From the NCBI RefSeq assembly GCF_001956295.1, contig NZ_MRTD01000015.1, positions 62,001 to 126,000 of the forward strand: a stretch of DNA of 64,000 nucleotides, in the 5' to 3' direction. This DNA is from Paenibacillus sp. FSL A5-0031 (GTDB lineage: Bacteria; Bacillota; Bacilli; Paenibacillales; Paenibacillaceae). Shown here piece after piece: positions 50,135-58,136 of this stretch. Both the position numbers and the translations under genes were made by a program. The notes beneath the pieces are model-generated. The model was not told the origin of the DNA. It saw nothing but the letters and a program-made list of their open reading frames with translations, and did not search any database. Position 1 is the stretch's first letter. Every line of letters starts with the position of its first letter.

Positions 50135-51859
50135 TTATTTCGACCAAAGTTCCACACGATCCTGCACCATTTTTGTAAATTCAGCATTCAATTTTGCTAC
50201 ACCTGCATCATCAAGATCTTTTAGAAATGCATCATAGATTTTATCGAAGTCTGCTGGTTTAGCAAGAATCGCTTCAGGGATACGTTTTTTCATAATATCT
50301 TGTGTTTTTTGGAAAATAACGTTTGCTTGCGAGCCCGTCTCGAACGGAAGTGTCCAAGCTGCGCCGTATTTGCGAACTGGGAATGCATCGTCAGCAGGCC
50401 ATAGGTCTCTGTAGGTTTTCGCATTGTATTTCGCTAGCGTCTTCTTGTCTTCTTCAGAATAAGCCGTTTGAATTTGCTCTGGGAATGTCGTCGTATAGTA
50501 GTTTCCAGAAGGATCCTTCACGCCATCGCCGTAGCGAGCAGAAATCAAGTAGTTGCCAATACCTGTCGTTTTCTTGAATGTATTGCCGTCATTTGATTTT
50601 TGAGCTTGAACATCTGCAGGAATAACACGTTTTCCGCCTTCTACATTGTAATGCTTGCCTTCAATACCCCAGTTAACTAATACTTGACCTTCATCAGATG
50701 CAAGGTAATCAAGGAATTTGATTAAGCGTACTGGATCTTTTGCATCCTTTGTAATTCCAATTCCATAACCAGATAGATAACCTGTGCCTTGGAAAGAGTG
50801 ATCTTGGAATGTATCATTCAGCGTTACAGGAAAACGAGCGTAAGTTGATTTAAAATTGCCAGCTGCTTTCAAAGCGTTTTCTGCTTCGCCATAATCCCAG
50901 TTTTGGTCAATCAGTCCAAGCACACGGCCGGAAGCAATTTTTGATTTATATTGATCGTATTTTTGAACGAAGCTTTCTTTATCAAGCAAACCGATATCGT
51001 TCATATGGTTCAACCAACGGAAATACTCTCTTTCCTCAGGACGCTGGTAATGCATGATCGCTTCATGTGTGTCTTGATTAACGAAAAACTCGCCATCATC
51101 TGGAGCGCCTGTTGCATAGAAAGCCGGGTTTGTAACTGAAATTAGAATTTGCCATTCGCCGCCGTTAAGCGACATGCCGATTGTCGGCTGGCCATCAGCT
51201 GTTTTAGGGTTCTTCTCAATATAAGCTTTAATTGCAGCTTCATAGTCTTGTACCGTTTTGATTTCCGGATAACCTGCAGCTTCAAGCACTTGGTGCTGCA
51301 ATTGGAAACCGCCGCCAGCTTCGAAGTAGGTTTGCCCTACGCCGTCTTGGGGAAGCACATAAATCGCGTCGTCATCTTTACTCCAACGAAGACGGTTAAA
51401 GTATTCGCCGTAAATCTTTTTCAAGTTTGGTGCGTGCTCCTCAATCAAAGGTCGAAGATCGATCAGTGCGCCAGCATCAACCAATTTGCCTGCGCTGCCT
51501 TTTGGCATAACCATATCGGGAAACTCGTCGCTTGCTACCATAAGGGCAAACATATCTGTGTCACTGCCGCCGACAGGGAACTCTTGCTTAATCGTAATGC
51601 CTGTTTTATCTACAATAAATTGCCCTATATCCGACTTCATATCATCCCAACTCGGGTTCGCGTCGCCAGAAGCGATACGAATCGTAATCGGATCACCCTT
51701 CTCCGGCTCTGCTGCATTTGTTGGTGAATTCGCGGAATTGCCCGGCGCGTTCGTTTCTTTATTTTTGCCGCCTTCATTATTCGAATTGCCGCATGCCGTG
51801 ACAAATACGAATACTAGTGCCAATACCAAGCTTAAAGCCATTTGCATTTTTCTTTTCAT
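50135..51859 (-). CDS. Extracellular solute-binding lipoprotein (LplA/YtcQ type)
   Basis: The product is about 574 aa. The signal peptide ends VTACG (lipobox Cys near 23), followed by an Asn/Lys-rich spacer. The mature protein is of the larger family 1 type used with LplB/LplC permeases (TADGQPTIGMSLNGGEW, SGYGIGITKDAKDPVRLIKFLDYLASDEGQVLVNWG). It binds the oligosaccharide taken up by the two upstream-encoded permeases. I choose ATG 51859, with GGGAGG 10 bp upstream; the frame extends 11 codons further without a better site. Gene order: permease, permease, binding protein, GH42. Confidence 0.94.
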   Translation of the reverse strand: MKRKMQMALSLVLALVFVFVTACGNSNNEGGKNKETNAPGNSANSPTNAAEPEKGDPITIRIASGDANPSWDDMKSDIGQFIVDKTGITIKQEFPVGGSDTDMFALMVASDEFPDMVMPKGSAGKLVDAGALIDLRPLIEEHAPNLKKIYGEYFNRLRWSKDDDAIYVLPQDGVGQTYFEAGGGFQLQHQVLEAAGYPEIKTVQDYEAAIKAYIEKNPKTADGQPTIGMSLNGGEWQILISVTNPAFYATGAPDDGEFFVNQDTHEAIMHYQRPEEREYFRWLNHMNDIGLLDKESFVQKYDQYKSKIASGRVLGLIDQNWDYGEAENALKAAGNFKSTYARFPVTLNDTFQDHSFQGTGYLSGYGIGITKDAKDPVRLIKFLDYLASDEGQVLVNWGIEGKHYNVEGGKRVIPADVQAQKSNDGNTFKKTTGIGNYLISARYGDGVKDPSGNYYTTTFPEQIQTAYSEEDKKTLAKYNAKTYRDLWPADDAFPVRKYGAAWTLPFETGSQANVIFQKTQDIMKKRIPEAILAKPADFDKIYDAFLKDLDDAGVAKLNAEFTKMVQDRVELWSK

Positions 51860-51929
51860 TGCTTGAAAGCCTCCCTTTTTCTCGTTCATCATGCTCGTGT
51901 ATATAACAGGAAACCTGCTATTACCAATA

Positions 51930-52823
51930 TTAACTTTTTACTGCGCCAAGCGTCATGCCTTTGACAAAATACTTCTGAAGGAAAGGATACACTAGCAAAA
52001 TCGGTACCGTAACGACGATCGTAATCGCCATCTTGATAGATTCCGGTGAAACCGACGCCAGCGTTTGCTGCGCATTAGGATCACGGTAATTACTGCCCGT
52101 TTGCGTGGATAGCAGCACCTTCATCAGCTCATACTGCAGTGTCGTATTCTCTGGACTCCTATTATTGAACAAGTAAGTATCAAACCAAGCGTTCCAGTGT
52201 CCAACAGCAATATACAAAGCAATTGTAGCGAGTACAGGCTGACAAAGCGGAAGGATAACCTTCCAAAATATAGTCCAATCATTTGCCCCATCAATTTTGG
52301 CTGATTCTTGGAGTGCATACGGAAGCCCGTCAATATAAGAGCGGACGATGAACACGTTCCAAACGCTCAAAATAGCAGGAATGATGTAAACCGAAAACGT
52401 ACCAATCAAACCTAAGTTTTTCATAAGCAGAAACCCTGGAATGAGACCGCCTGAGAAATACATCGTGAGTGCGAATACAACGGACATCCATCTTCTTGCT
52501 TGGAAGTCTGGACGACTTAAAGTGTAAGCCATCATGGATGCCGACAACACCCCAATGAGCGTTCCCAAAACGGTACGAATAACCGAGTTTTTGAAGCCTA
52601 CAAGCAGTCCCTCAAAGCCGAAAATCGTCTCGTAATTTTTGAGTGTAAATTCGCGAGGGTATATAGTTAAACCGCCTCTTACTGTATCTACCGAATCATT
52701 AAATGATATCGCTAGTACATTCAGGAACGGATACAACGTTACGATAGCAACGATGATCATGAATACATAAATGCATGTGTCAAAAACTTTATCGCTTGTA
52801 CTTCTTCTCATAGCTCCTTGCAT
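51930..52823 (-). CDS. Carbohydrate ABC permease, LplC/YtcP type
   Basis: The product is about 297 aa with six membrane helices and the EAA loop LQESAKIDGANDWTIFWKVILP (about 180-201). The start at ATG 52823 is favoured: AGGAGG lies 8 bp before it, and the GTG at 52832 falls within that ribosome site. It forms the transporter channel with the LplB-type permease whose stop codon is 12 bp upstream. The ATPase (expected MsmX-like) is not in the window. Confidence 0.94.
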   Translation of the reverse strand: MQGAMRRSTSDKVFDTCIYVFMIIVAIVTLYPFLNVLAISFNDSVDTVRGGLTIYPREFTLKNYETIFGFEGLLVGFKNSVIRTVLGTLIGVLSASMMAYTLSRPDFQARRWMSVVFALTMYFSGGLIPGFLLMKNLGLIGTFSVYIIPAILSVWNVFIVRSYIDGLPYALQESAKIDGANDWTIFWKVILPLCQPVLATIALYIAVGHWNAWFDTYLFNNRSPENTTLQYELMKVLLSTQTGSNYRDPNAQQTLASVSPESIKMAITIVVTVPILLVYPFLQKYFVKGMTLGAVKS

Positions 52824-52835
52824 GTACCGCACCTC

Positions 52836-53795
52836 CTATATGATTGATTCTTTGGTGACTCGTTTGTAAATTCCGTTCGCGATAAACACTAATAGGATGC
52901 TGACGACGGAGTTAAAGATACCGATTGCCGTACCATACGAATATCGGCTCATTTGAATACCGTACTTCAGCGCATACAGATCGAGCACTTCTGAAAAATC
53001 GGATACAAGAGGATTTCCTAACAAAAACTGTTTCTCAAAGCCAATGCTGATTAAATGCCCGATCGATAAAATGAATAGCACCATAAAGGTTGTTCTAATT
53101 CCCGGTAATGTAATATGCCACATTTTGCGGAATCTTCCTGCCCCATCGACAGTCGATGCTTCATAAAGCTCAGGATCTATTCCCGCCATCGCAGCTAAAA
53201 AGATGATGGAATTCCAGCCCATTTCCTTCCACAAATCCGATAAGGTCACGACACTCCAGAACCATTCGCCCTTGGCCATAAACTGAATCGGCGTATCAAT
53301 GATGTTAAGAAACATCAATAATTGATTAATCGCACCGCCGTCTGTTGACAGCATCTTCGTTACAAGCCCCGCAACAACAACCCAAGATACAAAGTGCGGC
53401 AAATATGAAATGGTTTGTACAGAGCGCTTAAAGAACTGCCCTCTTATTTCATTAAGCAATAGCGCAAAAATAACTGGAATCGTAAACCCTACGATAAGCC
53501 CCATCGTACTCATGGCCAGCGTGTTTCGCAAAACGATATAAAATCTTTCGTCTTGAAACAGCTCTATGAAATTATCAAGACCTACCCATTTTTGATTCAA
53601 TATCCCGTTTTTTGGCTTATAATTCTGAAATGCGGTCAACCAGCCCCATACCGGCACATAGCTGAATAGGAAGATCCAGATGACGAACGGCAGCGACATC
53701 ATGTACAAGTAACGCTGCTGAATGGCTTTGAACCAAAATCGATTCCTTTTGTTTGTCGCCCTTAACTGCTTAGGACTATCTGTTAGCGGTTTCAT
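52836..53795 (-). CDS. Sugar ABC permease, LplB type
   Basis: The product is about 319 aa. A basic N-terminal tail is followed by six membrane helices. LplB hallmarks: LPFVIWIFLFSYVPVWGWLTAFQNYKP near the start and YEASTVDGAGRFRKMWHITLPGIR as the EAA loop (about 220-243). ATG 53795 has AGGAGG 7 bp upstream and is preferred to an ORF start 11 codons earlier. It is the first gene of the operon, behind a leader with a hairpin and a cre-like site, downstream of the two-component system genes. Confidence 0.94.
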   Translation of the reverse strand: MKPLTDSPKQLRATNKRNRFWFKAIQQRYLYMMSLPFVIWIFLFSYVPVWGWLTAFQNYKPKNGILNQKWVGLDNFIELFQDERFYIVLRNTLAMSTMGLIVGFTIPVIFALLLNEIRGQFFKRSVQTISYLPHFVSWVVVAGLVTKMLSTDGGAINQLLMFLNIIDTPIQFMAKGEWFWSVVTLSDLWKEMGWNSIIFLAAMAGIDPELYEASTVDGAGRFRKMWHITLPGIRTTFMVLFILSIGHLISIGFEKQFLLGNPLVSDFSEVLDLYALKYGIQMSRYSYGTAIGIFNSVVSILLVFIANGIYKRVTKESII

Positions 53796-53838
53796 AGCTG
53801 CTCCTCCTACTGTTTCTGCTTCGTGCAAAAACGTCTTC

Positions 53839-53868
53839 GCAAGCTACCTTATGTGGTGAGTAGCTTAC
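53839..53868 (-). other. Leader hairpin of the permease operon
   Basis: GCAAGCTAC (53839-53847) and GTAGCTTAC (53860-53868) form a 9-bp stem with one G-T pair and a 12-nt loop in the untranslated leader of the permease operon. Function unknown. Confidence 0.45.
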
Positions 53869-53956
53869 CCTCTCTTATCTGTACTTATCATAAACGATAG
53901 AACCTATCCTCCGGCACCCATATAATTAGACCTAAAATCATATGAAAATACGTTCT

Positions 53957-53970
53957 TTCAAGCGCTTTCA
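53957..53970 (-). promoter_or_regulatory. cre-like site upstream of the permease operon
   Basis: TTCAAGCGCTTTCA (TGAAAGCGCTTGAA on the minus strand) matches the cre consensus at 12 of 14 positions. It lies about 160 bp before the LplB-type permease start, close to the expected promoter. CcpA repression is the inferred role. Confidence 0.5.
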
Positions 53971-53992
53971 TAACCATTGGTTACATAAAAAT

Positions 53993-54045
53993 AAAAAAAA
54001 ACATCTAGCTCGCCAGCGACTCTATCAGTCCTGTGAAATAGATGT
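53993..54045 (-). terminator. Terminator of the response regulator gene
   Basis: The outer stem ACATCTA/TAGATGT and inner GACT/AGTC pairing are followed on the minus strand by TTTTTTTTATTTTT. It ends 37 bp after the regulator's stop codon. Confidence 0.8.
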
Positions 54046-54081
54046 TTGTAAGTATAAAAAGATTATAGGAACAACAGCTTC

Positions 54082-55638
54082 CTATTCCAAAGCCGTTCTA
54101 CCAGAAATACTTTTAAAGGATGAGGGAGATACTCCTTTATACTTTTTAAATTTGCTATGGAAATAATCAACATTCGCATATCCGACCCGTTCCGACACCT
54201 GATGAACCTTCAGCCCCTCCTGCAGCAGCTCAATGGCATGCTGTATTCGCACTTGATCCAAATAAGTGTTGAAATGCTCACCCGTATAGTTTTTGAACAT
54301 TTTACCTAAATAGCCGCTATTGTAATTAAATAGATCAGCCAGCGTTTCCAGCTTAATATTTTCACTATAATGACGTTCAATAAAATCAGTCATTTGTTTC
54401 ATGACCGACAAGCTGTCTGATTTCGAGGTTTTCATCGCCAGCTCCGATAGACGGGTTTGCAGCTGCGCAATCATTTCCTCATAATGATGGGCAAGATACA
54501 AGGCGGTAATCATCGACAGATCCTCATGAAGCGATAGCTGCGGATTAGACAAGGCCGCTTTATTAAGTACAATCGTGAGAAGCTGCGCCCAGCTCGATTT
54601 GACGAACGGCTCGGAACAATCAAAAGCGATAATTTGCTTTGACGCCTCCTGCAGCGCTTTTTCCATTCCCTCTTTGCTCCCGATATCCAGCATATAATAA
54701 AGCTTTTGAGCAAGGCTATCAATTGATAATTGATTGCTAGGCTCAGCCTCCGCCTGCTGTCTCTCCTCGGCTAAAGACGCCATATGGATGAACTGTCCTT
54801 GCAGCATGAACCGCTGCTTCAATAAGTCGTGAATGGGCATGGACCATTTTTGCAGCTCCGTGGGTTCACGAACGGGTTCGCTTGCCGCAGCTGCAAATCT
54901 CACCTTCGTTCCGCAGCATTCCTCGATCCACAGCTTCATTTGCTCGCGCGAGCCATTTTGAAGCATATAATCTTTAAGCAATACCCCAATATAAGGCTCG
55001 GCAGAAAAAACCCAGCCGATTTGCTTCTCTTCAACAATGTCGGTCAGCTTCTTCTTAAGCGTTGCATTCAGCGTAAGGGAATGCTCCCTGCTATAGAGCT
55101 CGATCAACATCAGCTGGTAATATTTCGCCGGCTCACCCAATAAAGTTTTCAGCTCGTGGCTGTTAGCCGTAGTTGCATCTAGCTTCCCGCTTGAGAGCTG
55201 ATACAGCATCTCCTCACGCAGTAAAGCAGTCGATTGCTCTGTATTTTGACGCTGCTCCGACTGACTTTGTAGCTGTGCAGAGACACGTTCGACATAGCTC
55301 TCCAGCTCATCTTCATCGATCGGCTTTAAAATATATCCATCCACATTATGCGCGATCGCTTGCTTAGCATAATTGAACTCCGCATAGCCGCTCAAAATTA
55401 AAAAATGACAGCAATTGTCTGTTTTCCTTATTTCCTCAATCGCTTGAAGACCATCCATGCCAGGCATGCGGATATCTATCAGAATCAAATCAGGACTCAG
55501 CACGCCGTGCTTCTCGACTGCCTCGCGTCCACTTGCTGCTGTCCCTGCGACGGCAAAGCCGTATTTGCTCCAATCAACTAATGTTTGCAGTCCTTCTCGA
55601 ATCATCGGTTCATCGTCTACAATGAGCACTTTATGCAA
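54082..55638 (-). CDS. YesN-type AraC response regulator
   Basis: The product is 518 aa. Receiver domain at 1-120 with Asp about 54 (DLILIDIRMPGMDGL) and Lys in YILKPIDEDE. A long central region of about 270 residues has no known motif. The C-terminal AraC-type double helix-turn-helix lies at about 415-510 (YNSGYLGKMFKNYTGEHFNTYL.., HQVSERVGYANVDYFHSKFKKYKGVSP). It is phosphorylated by the kinase encoded just upstream and probably activates the adjacent sugar uptake and hydrolase genes. TTG start with GGGGGTC upstream; it overlaps the kinase gene by 8 bp. Confidence 0.93.
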   Translation of the reverse strand: MHKVLIVDDEPMIREGLQTLVDWSKYGFAVAGTAASGREAVEKHGVLSPDLILIDIRMPGMDGLQAIEEIRKTDNCCHFLILSGYAEFNYAKQAIAHNVDGYILKPIDEDELESYVERVSAQLQSQSEQRQNTEQSTALLREEMLYQLSSGKLDATTANSHELKTLLGEPAKYYQLMLIELYSREHSLTLNATLKKKLTDIVEEKQIGWVFSAEPYIGVLLKDYMLQNGSREQMKLWIEECCGTKVRFAAAASEPVREPTELQKWSMPIHDLLKQRFMLQGQFIHMASLAEERQQAEAEPSNQLSIDSLAQKLYYMLDIGSKEGMEKALQEASKQIIAFDCSEPFVKSSWAQLLTIVLNKAALSNPQLSLHEDLSMITALYLAHHYEEMIAQLQTRLSELAMKTSKSDSLSVMKQMTDFIERHYSENIKLETLADLFNYNSGYLGKMFKNYTGEHFNTYLDQVRIQHAIELLQEGLKVHQVSERVGYANVDYFHSKFKKYKGVSPSSFKSISGRTALE

Positions 55639-57433
55639 GCGAATGACCCCCTATTGGAATTTCAAAAGTAATGCGTGTACCCGCTCCAAGCTCGCTCGTC
55701 AGTGTCAAGCCATATCCGTCCCCATAGATCATGACCAGCCGCTGATGGACATTGCGCAGCCCGATTCGGTATTCTTCCTCTTCTTCCATATCATGCAGTG
55801 ATTCGTTGATTTCATTAATCTTTGCATCGCTGATTCCTACGCCATTATCGGATACCTCAACCCGAAGCATATGATCACTGACCTCTGTCTTTAACCATAC
55901 GAATCCGCCCTCAGCAACATTTTCAAGACCATGCACAACAGCATTCTCGATGAGAGGCTGAATAATAAGCGGCGGAATTTCGATCTCCTGACCGTTCGCA
56001 TCGATATCGAGACGAAACGTCAATCGATCGTTGCCGTATCTGAATTTTTGAATTTCCAAATAGCAGCGCACCATTTCGAGTTCATCCTTTAATGCAATTT
56101 TGCGCGCGCCTATTTCTAAATTTCGACGAATCATTTTACCAAGCATACGAACGATTGAAGAAATCTCTGTCTCTCCTTTGATATGAGCTTTCATTCGAAT
56201 CGATTCAAGCGCGTTAAACAAAAAATGAGGATTAATTTGGCTAGCCATCATTTTCAGTTTAATTTCCTTCTGTCTAAGCTGCAGCTGTGCCTGCTGTTTA
56301 TGCGATTCCGCTACCTCATCCATTAAGCCGCGAATACTAACGACCATGTTGTTGAATTGCTTGGACAGGATGCCAATCTCGTCATTGCCTGTCACATGCG
56401 AAATAACGTTCAAATCTCCCATCGCTACTTTGTTCAAATCTTTATTAAGGACCAGCATCCGCTTCGATATAATCGCAGAAAAAATATAAATCATAACGAA
56501 GGCTATAACTAAGCTTAGCAAAATAATGCCTAGCCCAAGCAAGCTTATGCGATTAGCTCCACTTACAATACTATCAATTGTAAATACCGAGACGATTTTC
56601 AACCGATTAAAGCTTGATTCAGGCTGAAGATCCTCGATAACAATTTTCGAAGGTTTTCCATCGTATTTGAATTCATAGGTGCCTGCTGCTTTATTCGTCA
56701 GTTTACTGGCAAAGTCTAATTCAGAAATATTTTTACCTACCCATTCGGGGTTTTTCGCTGCAATCATATAACCATTGTCATCAATAATCATCGTGTCAAA
56801 CGGCTCTTGGCTGATCATCGCATTAAGCTCATCCTGATTCACGCCTATCACTAGTACACCGCTTGTCCGGTACGTTGGGAACGTGATCTTTCGAATCAGA
56901 CTCAAATAACGGCGGTTATTTTTGGTTTCATCCTTAATGTATTCCCAGTGAATGCCGTCGCGCTCCATTGCTGACTTATACCAGTCTGTTTCCGCAATGG
57001 GATCCGTAACTTTCAGAAACTCCCAATTGTCGAGTATCGTCATATTCGTCGTATAAAAGCGTATATTGTAGATCTCACTGTATAGTTGAATGTAATCTTT
57101 AAAATCACGGTAATCCCAAAACGCCTTAACGACATCAAACGTGGAGCTGTATTGCGTGTTGACGACGTTCGTTAACCTGCTATCGACCAGCAGCTTGTCG
57201 GAAATTTCGATTGGCATGCGTATAATATCCAAGGTCTGCTTCTTAATTCGCTCGACGTTATTCGTAATTTGCTGGGTCGCTTGATCAAGTACATTTTGCC
57301 TAAAAGCGACGGTAAGAAAAATGCCTACGATAAGCACCGGTACAAAAACAACGAGAATAAAAGAAATAATAAGTTTCTTTTTGATTCGAATATTGTTCAT
57401 TCTTTGCCCCATAGTTCGAATGCTCTTTTTCAT
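55631..57433 (-). CDS. YesM-type sensor histidine kinase
   Basis: The product is 600 aa. A membrane helix near 20-40, an extracellular sensor region of Cache type (to about 290), a second helix near 295-315, HAMP (about 315-370), the His_kinase domain with phospho-acceptor in INPHFLFNALESIR (about 408), then the ATPase domain with QPLIENAVVHGLENV and DNGVGI. YesM-type kinases sense extracellular sugars, sometimes through the ABC binding protein. It is encoded before its response regulator (8-bp overlap). Start ATG after AAGGAGGAG. Confidence 0.94.
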   Translation of the reverse strand: MKKSIRTMGQRMNNIRIKKKLIISFILVVFVPVLIVGIFLTVAFRQNVLDQATQQITNNVERIKKQTLDIIRMPIEISDKLLVDSRLTNVVNTQYSSTFDVVKAFWDYRDFKDYIQLYSEIYNIRFYTTNMTILDNWEFLKVTDPIAETDWYKSAMERDGIHWEYIKDETKNNRRYLSLIRKITFPTYRTSGVLVIGVNQDELNAMISQEPFDTMIIDDNGYMIAAKNPEWVGKNISELDFASKLTNKAAGTYEFKYDGKPSKIVIEDLQPESSFNRLKIVSVFTIDSIVSGANRISLLGLGIILLSLVIAFVMIYIFSAIISKRMLVLNKDLNKVAMGDLNVISHVTGNDEIGILSKQFNNMVVSIRGLMDEVAESHKQQAQLQLRQKEIKLKMMASQINPHFLFNALESIRMKAHIKGETEISSIVRMLGKMIRRNLEIGARKIALKDELEMVRCYLEIQKFRYGNDRLTFRLDIDANGQEIEIPPLIIQPLIENAVVHGLENVAEGGFVWLKTEVSDHMLRVEVSDNGVGISDAKINEINESLHDMEEEEEYRIGLRNVHQRLVMIYGDGYGLTLTSELGAGTRITFEIPIGGHSLA

Positions 57434-57491
57434 ACAAACGGCTCCTCCTTAAAGCTTTGCGCAGCAAACTTCATTCGTTAGTATCGGCTGA

Positions 57492-57505
57492 GGTAAGCGT
57501 TTACT
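57492..57505 (-). promoter_or_regulatory. cre-like site upstream of the two-component genes
   Basis: AGTAAACGCTTACC on the minus strand, 12 of 14 matches to the cre consensus. It lies about 30 nt after the predicted transcription start of the kinase gene, a typical roadblock position. Confidence 0.5.
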
Positions 57506-57533
57506 TTTTTGCGTAAAATTTTAAGGCATCTAC

Positions 57534-57562
57534 ATTATAATGCTGGTAATCTACCGTGCCTA
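57534..57562 (-). promoter_or_regulatory. Promoter of the two-component operon
   Basis: On the minus strand TAGGCA (57557-57562), 17 bp, TATAAT (57534-57539), about 100 bp before the kinase start. The -35 box is weak. Confidence 0.5.
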
Positions 57563-57627
57563 CATCACTAATTCAATATTTTATCATATGAAAATTAGAC
57601 AAAATGGAAGCGCTGCCTATACGATGC

Positions 57628-57652
57628 AAAAATCCCGCTCTTAAGAGAGCGG
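57628..57652 (-). terminator. Terminator overlapping the end of a small gene
   Basis: CCGCTCT / AGAGCGG, 7 bp with a 4-nt loop, followed on the minus strand by TTTTT. The stop codon of the 117-aa gene lies inside the hairpin. Confidence 0.8.
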
Positions 57653-57994
57653 AATTCGATAGGATGAGTGCTCTTCAACGATATGCTCGCCTTTGTTGTA
57701 CAACCATTTGAAAGCAAAACGATCACCTGCATAATTTGTTCTGCTGCGAATATCCGGCACAATAACCGTTTCAAAATGATCGATGATCGTCTGCTGCAGC
57801 GAGGCAAGGCGTTCTTCATTCGCATCCGCCTGCTGCGCTGCTTCCTCTTCCGATTGTGCAGTCTGCGAGAAGTAAGCCAATGCTGCCTCCCGATCGCTAA
57901 TGGATTCAGGCAAAGGATGTCCTGACCCCCGGAAGATTTCTTTCACTGTATTTATCCAATCTTTATACAAGTTGATTTCAATGTCGTTTGCCAT
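57641..57994 (-). CDS. Hypothetical 117-aa protein
   Basis: The product is 117 aa, acidic and mostly helical (EINLYKDWINTVKEIFRGSG.. AALAYFSQTAQSEEEAAQQA), with a conserved-looking end (YAGDRFAFKWLYNKGEHIVEEHSSYRIPLS). No signal peptide, no membrane segment and no motif I know. GAGGAG ribosome site before ATG. It lies between the GH3 gene (upstream) and the two-component system, with its own terminator. Its link to sugar use is unproven. Confidence 0.7.
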   Translation of the reverse strand: MANDIEINLYKDWINTVKEIFRGSGHPLPESISDREAALAYFSQTAQSEEEAAQQADANEERLASLQQTIIDHFETVIVPDIRSRTNYAGDRFAFKWLYNKGEHIVEEHSSYRIPLS

Positions 57995-58072
57995 ATGGAC
58001 TAGCTCCTCTGTCGATGCTCATTGTTCATTTAAAGAATAAAGCTGCATTACATAAAAAGCAACCATAACCGC

Positions 58073-58121
58073 AAAAACGGAGCTGCAACAAGCGCTATAC
58101 AGCACATGAAGACAGCTCCGT
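58073..58121 (-). terminator. Terminator of the GH95-GH3 unit
   Basis: ACGGAGCTG / CAGCTCCGT with a 27-nt loop, followed on the minus strand by TTTTT. It lies about 16 bp after the GH3 stop codon. Confidence 0.75.
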
Positions 58122-58136
58122 ATGAAGTTGCTCTTA

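Noticed and set aside
51149..51727. 192-codon plus-strand frame opposite the 574-aa binding protein
   Set aside because: Antisense shadow; Cys/Phe/His-rich composition unlike a real protein here.
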